Source: Aplectana chamaeleonis
Taxonomy: Eukaryota > Nematoda > Chromadorea > Rhabditida > Cosmocercidae
DNA: 64,000 nucleotides
Assembly (NCBI GenBank): GCA_029168955.1
Contig: JAPDOI010000021.1
Span: 2,636,001-2,700,000 of the forward strand
Reading direction: 5' to 3'
In this document: piece by piece, positions 1-11,535 of the stretch
Layout of the letters: each line of letters opens with the position of its first letter
Numbering within the stretch: position 1 is the first letter of the stretch
Notes under the pieces: model-generated
The model's input: the letters and a program-made list of their open reading frames with translations, nothing else
What the model was told of the DNA's origin: nothing
The model's database searches: none
Program-made: the position numbers and the translations under genes

Positions 1-194
1 GTACCATTTTCTTTCCGACCAAAGGAGCTCGAAAAAGTGAAAAGTGCCATTTCCGGAGATGGTAGTAAAATTACTAGGAACACTCAAAATGCTTGGCCAC
101 TGTGAATGTAGATAGGTTACATTATAAGGAACCTATTCGTATTTGAAAAGGACTCGAAGCATTGGAAATTCAAAAAACATTGAAAGTTTTGTGG

Positions 195-266
195 CGTGGG
201 TGCGCAGTGTGGACACGCGGTCCGAGGGGCAAAACAGCCGTGGGTGCGCAGTGTGGACACGCGGTC
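195..266. repeat. short tandem duplication (two 28-bp copies, 44-bp period)
   Basis: A GC-rich 28-bp stretch beginning CGTGGGTGCGCAGTG occurs at 195-222 and again, identical, at 239-266. No coding potential is seen around it. The first 190 bases of the window show nothing recognisable. Confidence 0.8.
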
Positions 267-275
267 TCTTAAGTG

Positions 276-625
276 TTAAACACCTGTAACTTAACTTCCA
301 GAAGAGCTACCCCGGGTTTGAGCAAAACTAAGAAACTAGGTTTGTAACCTTACCGAATAAAACTTTACTCGCTCCAAGAGGACGCCTTACAAAAAAATTT
401 ACCAGGTGTGGACATTTGATGTTTTGAGCACAAATGTCCACACCTAAATGCACTGGCTAGGTGTGGACATTTATGCTCAAAACATCAAATGTCCACACCT
501 AGTAAATTTTGTTAAGGCGTTCTCTGGGGGTGAGTAAAGTTTCGTTCGGTAGGGTTACAAACCTAGTTTCTTAGTTTTGTTCAAACCCGGGGTAGCTCTT
601 TTGGAAGTTAAGTTACAGGTGTTTA
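276..625. repeat. long near-perfect palindrome (foldback element)
   Basis: The left arm from TTAAACACCTGTAAC is matched by its reverse complement ending GTTACAGGTGTTTAA at 625. The arms are about 165 bp with only a few mismatches and almost no spacer. The centre has smaller nested palindromes built on AGGTGTGGACATTTG and its complement. The structure fits a foldback-type MITE or a collapsed inverted duplication; no ORF is present. Confidence 0.85.
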
Positions 626-687
626 AAAACCCTTCTCCAGGTTTGTGGACTACGTTTTTTTACGTTTTTTCACCTTGCTCCGCTTCC

Positions 688-985
688 AATGTAGCGGTCT
701 TCGGCGTTACACTGAGACGGTAAAAGATTGTATACAGGGTAAATTGGCTACGCTGGACTCAAATATCATACTCTCATGACACCTAAATTTCAAAAATGCC
801 CCTTTTCAGCGGGACCAAGCCTAAGAAAATTGTGAAGCCTTACACTGTAGCGGTGTTCAGCATCTATGATGGAGGGTGAAAGTGAGTATATAGGGTAAAT
901 CGACCATGCTGGACTCGATCATCGTATTCTCCTGACTCATACCTTGCGAAAATGTAGACTTCCAGCGCGACCGCACCTATAATCA
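688..985. repeat. degenerate tandem duplication, period about 156 bp
   Basis: Two diverged copies start at 688 and 844. Shared landmarks in the same order are GTAGCGGT, the string AGGGTAAAT, GCTGGACTC and a later CAGCG-GACC block. Divergence is moderate, so the duplication is old. No open frame covers it. Confidence 0.6.
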
Positions 986-999
986 AAACCCTTACTTTA

Positions 1000-3110
1000 G
1001 GTATGTTTTTCAAAAACGCAGGCAACTTCATGTAATCCATCAAGAAAAGTCTCGTCCGTGATCTTATTCAATGTAAATGTCTTTTTTTGAATGGTTGTTC
1101 TTCTTCAAATAATACATCTTCTGAAATAAGTTGTTCCTTTTATTTCAATTTTACTACAAAAGCAGACAATTAACGCTCCTGGGAGAAGGTCTGAGAAAAT
1201 CGCCAAAAGTTTGCTTCTAGAGGGGGGGGGGGATCTGAGAAAATTTGGCCTTGTGCACACCTCGTGCCGAACCCTTACCCCATAGTTATATGTACGTTGC
1301 GTTCCCCATAGGAGGTTGGCGCAAATTCAGGTGCACCTATGTTACAGCATGTGACACCGAGTTCGTGCCAACCTGCGATAGGAAACGCAAGTTATCACTA
1401 GGATCCATGCTGACCACATTTAATGTCGTCAAAAGAGGCCGGCCCTCCGCCAGTCAATTAGGGCAATCTAGCACGAGTAACAGAGGCGCCAGCACAGGCA
1501 CAGACGGTCCAATATTGAGCATTTTCAATCTCAGGAAATCCTAACATCCAGGTATGGAGAATCATCATTTTTAATAAGTTCTGATCCAAGAAAGACAAAA
1601 GAAATTCAGAAACCCAATCAGTTTAAAGCGAAAAAAACCTTTCCGAAGTTAAAAAAAAATTCCGGCGTATTGAGGTTGACACACCCGAGTCCACGAAGAG
1701 TAGGGAACTGAATGATACGAGAGGCTTTCAAACGAAATCTTCTCAAAAAATTAGAGGTTTCGTGGGGTCTTTTGACTATGTCTATTTGTCTTGTATATGC
1801 AAAATAATAAAAAATACTGTTATCTGTGCAAAAGTATGGAAAAATAATACACGTTTCTTTGGGTACAATGCCTCTACTCATTCAAGTTTTCTCCTTGATT
1901 ATAGCACATTTCTGTCCGTTTGTTTGTTTATGGGAATGGGAACTTTTGATGTTTACGGGAACTTTCGATTTTTTTATAGAAAATCCATCATAGAATGCAC
2001 AAAAATCTGGGTGTCAAAAAGTTTACCCATGCGATTTTGGACAAAGAATGTAGAAATTCAGTTTTTTTCCTCCTTCAGCTAGCAGTATCAGCTCTGTCTC
2101 ATTTCCCTGACCAAGTTCCATCTTCTTTCAAGGAAAAAGCTATGATGTGCAACTCATCCCCGCTCACATGCGATATAATTTTTAATTTGCATCTGACTAT
2201 TTGCATTACTTAATTACTAGCGAGACCTAGCGAAGTTTTCGCTCAAGAAAACTTTCGCGTGCGCCAACTTTCTGAGGCGGATTAGTTTGTGAAAACAGTG
2301 TTGACTGACTTCCGTCTACCCGAATGTTGCTGGCCGTATGGACTCTCCTGAACAGAGCAGGCTGCCAGACATTTACACCAGGGCATGGGGTATGAAAACG
2401 TGGCATCAAAAAGCATATCATAAGAAGCCCGCGGTAGACCGTCGGTAGCTACCGGCTCAAAGTTCACCATTCCTTCCGTCCTTTCTTCCTTTACGTCCCT
2501 ACCCACTGCCATTTCTTCCGATTTGTAAAGTTCTCAAGCTGTTATTCTCGCTTTACCATATCTATCATGATAAGGAAAAACGCACTTGCATTTCAGGTGA
2601 TGTTCCCCTAGTTGAGCAACGCCATCCCTTTGTTACCAAGAAATGAAATATCTACGTGAATGTTTGTTTTTGAGAAGCAGTTATTTATAAGTTCGGACTT
2701 GCAACACATGATCTAGTTCCGCAATCGTGTTCAGTCCGCAAAGTCTCATTATCACAATCTTAGAAGAGAATGATTTCTTACTTTTCATAATGGAAATTTT
2801 TGAAAACAACCGCTTCCCTTCTACGATAGTGATAATGAGGACTGAACTATATAAAACTGGTTCATGGAAGTTGATGAAACGAAGTGACTAAGCGGTTGTA
2901 ATGAGTGACGAACAGAGAAGGTACGGAAGTGGAGCTGCTGATTGTTCCCTAAGATTGGCAGAGAAATGTCTCTGGAGTTCTGCCTCATTCTCAAAACGCG
3001 TCGCGCCCTCCTCAAGATACATGTTTTCCTAGCTGTTTTTTCGGTACAAAAAGGTTTAGATTTGTAAGAAAAAAATGAAAAAAACCATTTTTCACCTTCT
3101 ACATTCTTGG
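1000..3110. other. no gene seen; AT-rich sequence with a repeat related to the 47-kb region
   Basis: Only short unconvincing ORFs occur here. At about 1165-1290 the phrases GGTCTGAGAAAATCGCC, a run of ten G and CTCGTGCCG recur with changes near 47140-47250 and 47690-47740, so a dispersed repeat is present. A small hairpin lies at 2233-2262 (arms GCGAAGTTTTC and GAAAACTTTCGC). Nothing else is recognised. Confidence 0.5.
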
Positions 3111-3121
3111 TGACGTTCTGC

Positions 3122-3470
3122 ACGCTTCCACTGGGGCCGTGCACACTTTCTAAGACGTTCTGCACACTTTCTATGACGTCCTGCGAACTCCCACCGGGTC
3201 CTGTTCCTGTTCTATGACGCCCTGCACACTCCAATTCGTGTCCTGTACACTTTCTATGGCGTCCTGCGAACTCCCACTGGAGTGCTGCACACTTTCCATG
3301 ACGCTCTGCACACTCCCGTTTGAGCTTTCGCACTTTCTACGACGTTCTGCACACTCCCATTCGGGTCCTGCACGCTTTATATGACGTTCTGCACACTCCC
3401 ATTGGGAGCCTGCTTACTCTGCACACTTTTTGTGATGTCCTGCACACTATCGATAACGTCCCGCACACTC
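3122..3470 (-). repeat. diverged array of the 42-bp satellite (reverse orientation)
   Basis: About eight units of roughly 42 bp on the plus strand carry the landmarks CTGCACACT, CCCATTCGGGTCCTGCAC and CTTTCTATGACGT. Read on the minus strand these match the unit of the large 51-63.5 kb array (GGGACCCAAATG..., GACGCCGTAGAAAGTGTG). Several units are shortened or rearranged, so this is an older, decayed copy. The minus-strand ORF through it (2821-3333) is a by-product of the repeat. Confidence 0.8.
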
Positions 3471-3798
3471 CAAACGCTAGCGATTCTGTACTTCGTCCCA
3501 TCCACTACTATTAAATACCTGCCGCCTTGACCAGAGCTTAGCCCTTTTAGCGCTAGACGACTCATCGAAGTTTTTATGACCCACGGTCAAAAGTGCGCCC
3601 CACGGACAAACTCGGTTGCCCTGAGGCGCGCAAGAGATGATTCAAGTTGATTTTTTGGGAACCCAAACATGTCGTACGTAATGACCTACATAATGGTAAA
3701 ATTTCATAACATTTCTGATTGGCCGTTCCCAAGATCGGCGGGACACACACACAGACAGGCACACAACTTGACATAAGCTCTGGTACATCCGTAGTGAC

Positions 3799-6005
3799 CT
3801 AGGCTGGGATTCATGAACGCAGCCGGCCAGGTTTGGGTTTGGTTAGGGCAGCTACCCCAGCGGTAGCCAAACCGCGAACCGGCGTTCACAACCGCCCCAT
3901 CGCGGTTGGGTGGCTAACCATTCCGCGGCCACGTGCTTGCCACTCAATTGACGCCGAGAATCTCGATTGGAGAAAATCAATATTGGCACTCGGGTCGGAA
4001 TTTCCCTAACCCGTCACTGTTTTTATTGCACATGATTGCTAATTTTGCTTGCTTTTTGAATTCTTATTTTTGTCTACCTTGTGCTCAAGGCCCCGGTCAT
4101 AGTTGGATGAGCCGACGCCTCCAGCCCGGTCGATACACACAGAATGCATTGGAAATGGGATGCAAAAATCACTCGGTGTATCCCCCCCGCACCCCCCAAC
4201 ACCCCCAACACCCACCCGGTCGATACGTATGAACAACATGGTGAGGTGAAGCTGAGAAAATCACTCGGTGTACCCCCCCCCCCCACCCCCCAACACCCCC
4301 CCCCCGCACCCCCCGGTCGATACGTATGTTTAAAATGATGGAGTGAGGTTCAGAAAATCACTCAATGTATCCGACGCGGTCGATATCCATGCAATACGTG
4401 GATGAGAAAATCACCGGGTGGGCGGGTCGAAGATAAAACATTGCGTATCACTAGAAAGCTAACCTTACTGCTACCTCCGTTACTTCACCATACTCTCCTT
4501 CACTATTTCTCTGAACAGGTGCAATCCTGTTGGCCACGTAATCATCGTCATATCTAGTTGGATGCACCGAGTGATTTTCTCAACCTCACTCCATCATTTT
4601 AAACATACGTATCGACCGGGGTGGTGTTGGGGGGTGCGGGGGGGGGGTGTTGGGGGGTGCGGGGGGGATACAGATGCAAATAGCACCAACTATGACCGGG
4701 GCCTTACCTTCTTCAATGGATCGCAGGCATTTGAAGGGATTTTTCTCAACTTGGAGATGCTTTTTTTTCCATTTTCAAGTTTTTGATTTTTCCTTTTTTT
4801 TAATCCTTTTTGGTTTTTTAAAAGTACATAAAGTGATGCTGCTCTCTCACGATGAGCCGCAAACCTGCTGGTGAATTTTTAACCCCCAATTTAGCTTTTT
4901 TCTCGCATTACTAGCCTTTTCAACTTCTTTTTTTTTCGAAACGCCCCTCTATTTTTTTGTGTTTCACATGGCTTAGGTGTTGCTGCAGGGATCATCATCG
5001 TCTTCTCGATGAGTTTTTGGCTTCAAGTTCTCCGTTTGTCGTTTGAGTTTCGAGTTTTTTTCCATCTCCTTTGTCTAAGAATCCCTTTTCTGTTTTTTTT
5101 TGTCATTCTCACACAAGCTTACTGTCGCTCACAACAGGAGAAAACTAAAACGACTTCTTAGGAAAATCATATGGAAAAAGCTCAAAATGCAAGGGAAAAA
5201 CAAGTTTGAACTAAAAACATCGAGAAAACCCAGGTTGATCACAGAACCATGTAAAAAACATTAACATTTGAAATCCAAGTGGGCACTTCGGAAAAAAGTA
5301 GAAGAAAACGTTGTAAATGCAAGAAACTAAATCATGCATCACAGTACCAAACCAAGTTAGGGTTTTCCAACAGAAAAATAGCGAAAACGTGTACGAAAAG
5401 TGCTGGGAAAAATTCTGAGGAAAAAATGAGGGCATTCGGAGCCGAACTGGGAAAGAAACCCCAGCGAAGAGCCTGTGGCTGCTCGGAAAATGGTCAGCGC
5501 ACGGAAGACAAGATTTAGGAACAAAAAGTGGAGGCAAAAAGAACAACGAAGTGCTATAAAATAAAGAAGAGAGCGAGAGTAGGGAGGACAGGCATAATGA
5601 CTTTGGTTAGCCATGGGCAACATACATAAAACTTACAGATGAGGTTGATGATTCTGAGAATTTTCGTTGTTATCGAGAGGAACACATTATGGCTAGAGGG
5701 CCTATAATGTGGCAGTCAATAACGGCGGCATTCCTGTATTTTCAGCTTGCCTCGAAGATATCAAGTTTCCATGCGTATTCGCAAAAGGTGCGTTTCCTCA
5801 GTGTTGTGCACTAATACAACACACCATCAATTCGACGACTAAGCCGCAAAACCGCTGCTAACCGCGGTTAACCGCAGCTCCGAGGTGCGGTTACGCGTAG
5901 CCCAATCGTAACCCAACCGTAACCAAACCGGATTTTTCGTGTATGCCGGTTTCATCCGCTAGCCGAGCCGTAACCGTGGTTTGCCTTTCATGAATCCCAG
6001 CCCTG
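3799..6005. mobile_element. CAGGG-ended hAT-like non-autonomous element, with internal insertions
   Basis: The left end CTAGGCTGGGATTCATGAA (3799) and the reverse complement of the right end, CAGGGCTGGGATTCATGAA (6005), form terminal inverted repeats. Next to the ends are degenerate repeats of motifs such as GGTTACGGTTGGGTTACG (right) and AACCGCGAACCGG (left). No clear 8-bp target duplication remains: the left flank is GTAGTGAC and the right flank TAGATTTT. No transposase frame is seen. Another inverted-repeat element (4086-4706) sits inside. The remaining interior, 4710-5830, is T-rich and without a gene. Confidence 0.65.
4086..4706. mobile_element. MITE with G/C-homopolymer arms, nested in the 3.8-6.0 kb element
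   Basis: Terminal inverted repeats are AAGGCCCCGGTCATAGTTGG at 4086 and its exact complement ending at 4706. Subterminal arms repeat GGTCGATACGTATG, AAAATCACTCGGTG and long C runs on the left (4186-4320), with the complementary G runs on the right (4617-4672). There is no coding capacity. Confidence 0.8.
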
Positions 6006-6869
6006 TAGATTTTGATTATCACCAGCAGCGGAGCGGTGAGCTTCGGTGAGGTATAACTAGTGATGAGGAGGTTCCGACGAAAAAGCCACCGCTTCGCGCT
6101 GTTATAATGGAAAACAAAAGTTCACTTGAACTGAAACAGAGTCTGAGTGCTTTAAGAATAAGGATTATAAGGGGCAAAAGTAGTTTCAATCTTTTGCACC
6201 TACAGAATAATTTCGCCCACTGAAGGGCTCTATCCTCCTGCTAACAATCTGGCAACTTTTACTCCGACTGGGATGAGTTGCCCCGAAGCAGATCGTTGGA
6301 TCCCTTCCCCTCATTTACGCAAGCCACTCACTACGCTATCATGCATCAGTACCGCCGTGAGGAGGAAGTGCGCGAACATATCCGATGCAGCTAAACCCGG
6401 GTAAAAGTTAACTATTCATTCCCGAGCTCGCTGTACGGGGAGTATTATCCCTATCCAGAATTTTGAGTGTTTTGTAAAGCTGGGTTTACAAGCATAATAC
6501 CAATGTAATCTTAGATAAGTGAGACAAAGATTGAGACTCGGCGTCTCTAATCACAAGTTGATTTCGCGGTCTATTCGGCTATAGATACAATAGTAGACGC
6601 AGAATACGTTTTGGGGTTTCCACAACGGCCGCGCGGATACACTGACTTTCAATTCAGTACCTTTAGCTTTTTAGGTGAATCTGGAATCAGATAACGAATC
6701 TCGGTGCGAGAGAAGTTCCCTCTGAAATCTGCCAGTTTGTTTAGTTAATTTTTGGCGAAGATCGAAATCAGCAGTGTGCATCGAAGGCAGCGCCTTAGCG
6801 CAATTCTCCACACTCCCCACCTCTTTCACAGGCACTCAGATGTCTCACAGAGCTCTCACAATGTTGAAC
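6006..6869. other. no gene seen
   Basis: Mixed-composition sequence with no long ORF and no recognised element. Putative small ORFs at 6752-6983 overlap the start of the next inverted-repeat element and are not supported. Confidence 0.4.
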
Positions 6870-8622
6870 GCACAAGGCATCGTTCGCGCTGGGAGCAGCT
6901 TTTCGTTTTCAGGATCATTCTCACGAATGAGCCCGGTAAATCACACTGGTAAGCTTCGGCGCGTCAAAAGCATTGGGTTATGAGGTTGGAAGGGGTTGAA
7001 AATGAGAATCCGCCACTAGTTGTCACCAGTCATCTACCACTTTTTCATAAAATATTGATGTGACCGTCAAGCAACATGATAAACGCCTACGGCGCAAACT
7101 CCACATGCAGAAAAACTTCAAAAACGATTTAAGCGCGGAATTTAAAATCAATTTGCAGTGTGTTCAGACTGAGTTTCCTTTACGAATGAAGGTTTTTCAA
7201 TGCGCCTTTTCGACATTTCTGTCCACTAGAGAGACCAAGCTACACAGAAATACGGTAAATAATATATGGTTTTCAGTGCGTACAATGCCTTTGGGCGTGA
7301 TTGATAAATGAACACGTAAATCACTTATTAGGAAGTCAAGGTTGTAATCATAGCTGATTATACATAGCATTGTTACCGTTCCATTTGGTCCCTGACTTGT
7401 GGGCCGTAATAACTGGTCAAAAATGCCGAGAAATCAGGTGTAAATTCTGTCAAGCCAGAGCCAAAGAGCATCCAAATGAAAAAGATCTGAACGAGATACG
7501 ATTGGAGTCCGTAGAGCCAGAAGAGGCGAAACTGACCTTCATTGCTGAGAACGGGTCTGAAAATGAAAACGAGGGAGACTTTCACGCGGGGAGGTTGCGC
7601 CCTTCTATTGAAAGCAAATCCGTGGTGGATCCTCGACAGACGGCGCTCGTGTCCATCCCACCCATGCGGTCGGAAGCCGTCCAATAACCTGTTTCAAGCC
7701 AGCGTTTGGGATCTCGTTGAACACTTGTGCTCGTTGAGGACAGCGCGCATAATTTAGCTTGAATGGTTTCTATCCATTTCTATGGGAAATAGGAAGCGCA
7801 AATCAAACAGGTTGACAGAAATCGCTGAAAAGAGGAGGAAATTTGTGATCAATTGGAACACGCTTTCTGAGGTCGGTGTTGAAGCGAATCTTTAGCTCTT
7901 TCGATAGATTGCGGATACCGCAGTCCTCAAATTAAACTGTAAACGAGTAAATATCACAGTAATTATCACACGGTTGTAAATAAGTCGGTAGCGAAGCTTT
8001 GGCTGTTACTTTACAAGCACTGATAATAACTACACCTGCGACGATTCCAATTGCAACTCACAGTTGTAATCGTGGCCAATTTTGAGTAGCGATAGACTCA
8101 CAAAGGTGAGACCGCACCTATGCTTTCTCGATTGAATCTTCTTCTTCCCCTTCTAACGCTCTTCAATTTGGCTCTCCTAACAAACAAAGGTCATACAAAC
8201 GTTAACTCTCAACAATGTCACGTCAACAGGTTTTCAAAGGCAACGTACGCGCAGAAAACCGTATTTTATTATCTAATGTATATGTTTTGATTACTTCTGT
8301 GCCCGCAAGGATTAGTATGATGGTACAGGTTTATTTGGCGAGGATTCGAGCAAATCCTCGTTTTCAAAGCCTGAAATTGTGCGAAACGTTGACTCGAAGC
8401 ATAATCGATCAAGCGCCTCTCCCTTTTTCGACTAGTTTCGACTCAACCCACAAACTCCCAGTGAAGCTAACCCCCCGATGACGAACCAACCTCACACCGT
8501 ACCACCAGCGACGAGCTCCACACTCGCAGTCGTGACAAACAAGGAGCAAGTGAGGCACAAGCACACGCGAGCACACGCACACGCGAGGCATTCAAGTAGC
8601 TCGCGAGAGGTATGTGATTTCC

Positions 8623-8949
8623 TCAAAGTTCACATAATGATACGAGGGGCAAGAACTCGCTGGCTATGGCAATACACTCATTTCTGTTGTTTAACCTAGG
8701 GTTTCTCGAGCTTATCCAAAACACTTCCTGAGCCTTTCGAGCGCCAATATCGTGTTTGTGTGAGAGGATCTTACATTTCACATTGAAGTCCTGGCCACTG
8801 TGGTCCACAACCCTGTGTTTCCCCAAAGGTGTGAGAAGGCTGCTTCGGCTCTTGTCCACGAGGTGTTCGTTGATACGCACGCTGAGCATTCGTCCAGTTT
8901 CGCCGATGTAAGTGGCATCACATGTGAAACAGCTGATTTCGTAAATCAC
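8623..8949 (-). pseudogene. GIY-YIG endonuclease domain fragment (Penelope-like or other retroelement)
   Basis: The 108-residue minus-strand frame starts with VIYEISC, then ATYIGETGR, RINEHL, a TPLGKHR stretch and EVFWISSRNPRLN. The order Y-x(about 10)-YIGETGR-R-x-x-EH followed by a downstream glutamate is that of GIY-YIG nickases fused to reverse transcriptases of Penelope-like elements and their relatives. Such enzymes cut target DNA to prime retrotransposition. The upstream minus-strand sequence (8950-9080) keeps weak similarity in broken frames with stops, so the start is not defined. No reverse transcriptase is found alongside it. It is most likely the surviving 3' end of an element, trapped inside the inverted-repeat element. 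The tail ends naturally at a stop codon. Confidence 0.65.
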
Positions 8950-9431
8950 TCCCTCCTGTGCACAGTCTCATGTTTTCCATCAGGACAAACTAAACAGTTC
9001 TCCTAAACACATGAACGATCGTAGAGTCTGTTTCGGATTATCTGACCCTTGATATTCTCTTGGAGTATTCACGAGGCAGACGTCGTCAGCCAGTTCTGAT
9101 TTTCATCTCTCTATCTAGATGCGTGATTATCTAATGTTTCTGTATGGCTTCGCTTTTTTAGTGAACGAAAGTATCGAAAGGGCCCATGAAAAACCTTCAT
9201 TTATAAAGCAAAATCACCCTATACACACCGCTGAATTGAATTTAAATTCCGCGCCAAAATGGTTTCTGAAGTTTTCTACATTTGTAGACCCCGTCACTGT
9301 TATTTTCGAAGTTTTTCTGCATGTGGAATTTGTGTCGTAGTTGTTTTTCAAGTTGTTTGACGGTCGCATAGGCATTCTATGAAAAAGTGTTAGATGACTG
9401 GTGAGAACTGGAGGCGGATGCTCATTTTTAA

Positions 9432-9908
9432 AGGCACAGTCCAACCTCAAAATCGGTTTCCTGTTTTTCTGCCTATCTTAGAAACGGGCCTACACTGATT
9501 TGAGAAATGTCTCTGGAATCGTCCAAGGCCCCCTGGGAATGGAGTGATGGCCCCTCAAAAATTGCGCTACGGAATCAAGGTGCACGAGTTGTCCGAGGCT
9601 TGTAACTTCCGTCGTTCTCAACCGATGTATGTGAGCCGACCTGGATAAAGAGAGAGGCTGAGAATGAAGGGAAGAACGGGGCTAATGATGGAAAACCATC
9701 ACTCGTCTCGGTACTGTTGAGCTCGAAAGATCTTAAAAGGGGCGTGCCGAAGTGGCTTCCGGGTGTGGGCGCCCCAGGGTGGCTTCCTCCTATATCTCGC
9801 TTATTTGGAGGAATTGAGAGCTCGCGTTTGGCAGGTGCTATATAGGGTGGGTCTGCATCACAATTACGTGGATATCTCAGATTTCGTCCCTGAGGTTGGA
9901 CTGTGCCT
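9432..9908. mobile_element. TTAA-flanked MITE, AGGCACAGTCC family
   Basis: Terminal inverted repeats AGGCACAGTCCAACCTCA and its complement are flanked by TTAA on both sides (9428-9431 and 9909-9912). The element interrupts the right arm of the 6.87-10.03 kb element. The uninterrupted left arm has TCAA at the matching site, which supports TTAA targeting with a 4-bp duplication. The interior is related to that of the elements at 25693 and 26876. There is no transposase. TTAA choice suggests a piggyBac-type mobiliser, but the ends alone do not prove it. Confidence 0.8.
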
Positions 9909-10423
9909 TTAACCCCTTCCAACCACATACCCCTACGTTTGTGACACGCCTGAGTTTACCGGTGTGATCTTCTGGGGTCACTCTTCAAATTGAGCCTGAA
10001 AAATGAAAATTGGGTTTCAGCGCAAACGATGCTTTCAAAGGCAGCATACACGCTCTGAAACGTATTTGAGATAACTACGGAATTAGAATGGTATGGCATC
10101 GAACACAACGACCACGCATTTTGAAGCAAGAAAAACGACCCACAATGGCGCTACACGAGTGAAAATTTAGCCCCGCCCTCTGTATCTGCCCCCCCCTGTA
10201 TTTGCGTCCTCCTCCAAAACGAATGCTGGGCCTTTCCCTCCGTCATCGATGCATGTGGTTTAGATATTGTACTTATTCCACCACCCACAAACGTCGCAGA
10301 CGGTGGGAATGGGTTACGGGGCAACTCACAAGTGAACACGGCTGTCCCCTCAGTCTCTGCCCGCAGCGAGACGAGCAGGGTATTCCGCCGTCCGGCTATC
10401 AATGCAATGGCTTTGCGGGCACG

Positions 10424-10687
10424 GTGGAGATCAGGGATGAGCGAAACAAAGTTATGAAATATCGGAAATCGGTTTTCGGGTTTCGTAACAAAAAATTTTT
10501 TTCTCGGGTTTCGGAAATCGGGCGCGAAACGCCTGGAAATGCGCGGAAATTCTGTTTTCGGAACGCGAAACGCGGAAAAATTCAAGAATCTTACTCCCAG
10601 GTGACCCGATATTTTCGCATTCCGCAGCGTTTTGTTTGCTGTTCTCGGAATGCGGAACGCGGAACTCCGCTCATCCCTGGTGGAGAT
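10424..10687. mobile_element. hAT-type MITE with perfect 8-bp target duplication
   Basis: The element (10432-10679, 248 bp) starts CAGGGATGAGCG and ends CGCTCATCCCTG. It is flanked on both sides by the identical octamer GTGGAGAT (10424-10431 and 10680-10687). An 8-bp duplication with CA...TG termini is the hAT superfamily signature. The interior is made of degenerate short motifs (GGAAATCGG, GGAACGCGAAACGCGG) arranged so both halves are partly complementary. It has no coding capacity. Confidence 0.9.
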
Positions 10688-11041
10688 TCGCCGGCAGTGC
10701 CAGTACACTCTTGCACAGGAATCTCGCTGGTAGTCTGTGTTTTAGTGATTGTGTTTTACTTCACTGCATATAATCAATTGAAGAACTGAAGCCTCCCAAT
10801 CGCACAAACGATGAAACTTATGTAGGAGCGGAAATATGTGTTCCGGCTGTGTAGAACATCGACGAGCAAATCTATTTTAAGATGTTGCACCTTCATGAAT
10901 TCCTTACTGTTACTGCCAATTCTTCAATGGTGAAAAATTTCCTAATTTTTCTGTCCAACAAGCCAGAGCATCAACTTTTCAACTCTTTGTTTTCTAATCT
11001 GATTTGCGATGTGAACCATGCGTTGCTGTCATGGTCTTTAA

Positions 11042-11535
11042 AGGCAGCAGACACGCTCAAAAATGGTATCGATTTTATGACATAAATCAAAGGTTTGGAG
11101 CTGGTTGTATTGGGAACTGACGAAAAACGAGAAAAACTGTGTGCAAATAGAGAAATTACGGTTATCTTGTTATCGGGTGAAAGTGGACGAGTTTCTCAGC
11201 GCGCGGTTGAAACAGCGAATATTATCAAGAAAACGGTTGAGATAGAGAAGCCGATATACTCTTACAGCCTGTACTGGAACGTTAACCTCGTTGAAAGCAT
11301 CGAAAACCAGCCAAAGGGACCGTATTAGTACTATCAATCCGGACGAGTTTGTATTTTGGGGCGGGGTTGCAGAAGCTCAGGGGTGGGGTTGCACAAATTT
11401 TTCGATTTGCATTGCGGAAATTTAGTAGTTTTGACTCGTTTTTGACGCTTCCAACGGCGTGAGCAGTCTATTAGGAGCCATGCGACTTTAGAAGCGTAGT
11501 TATCTCAACAACTTTTTCGAGCGTGTCTGCTGCCT
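11042..11535. mobile_element. TTAA-flanked MITE, AGGCAGCAGACACGCTC family
   Basis: AGGCAGCAGACACGCTC at the left and its complement GAGCGTGTCTGCTGCCT at the right are each flanked by TTAA (11038-11041, 11536-11539). The interior has short non-convincing ORFs only. Related ends lie at 10039, 24374, 25119 and 26251. Confidence 0.85.

Larger units (their letters stand above)
6870..10030. mobile_element. inverted-repeat element carrying a GIY-YIG domain fragment
   Basis: The left arm (about 6870-7210) is the diverged reverse complement of the right arm (about 9140-10030). Matching landmarks include GGTTGGAAGGGGTT, CACCAGTCATCTA, CTTTTTCATA, GACCGTCAA and CACATGCAGAAAAACTTC. The right arm is split by a TTAA MITE at 9432-9908; removing it restores continuous similarity between the arms. 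The interior contains the GIY-YIG fragment at 8623-8949 and otherwise unassigned sequence, including a 105-codon ORF at 7370-7687 with no recognisable domain. The family is uncertain: it may be a composite or a retroelement with inverted flanks. Confidence 0.6.

Noticed and set aside
5211..5623. ORFs of 88 to 111 codons on the minus strand
   Set aside because: Phe-rich frames in T/A-rich sequence inside a MITE-like element, with no domain or splice signals.
5743..5800. TATTTTCAG followed by a short open segment and GTGCG, looking like a mini-exon
   Set aside because: Only about 47 nt and isolated, with no partner exons; it lies inside the CAGGG-ended element.
7370..7687. 105-codon ORF between the inverted arms
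   Set aside because: No domain, no splice support and an equally long ORF on the opposite strand at 7373-7684.
10151..10789. 185- and 195-codon ORFs on opposite strands
   Set aside because: Both run straight through a 248-bp hAT-type MITE and its target duplication, so neither can be a continuous gene.
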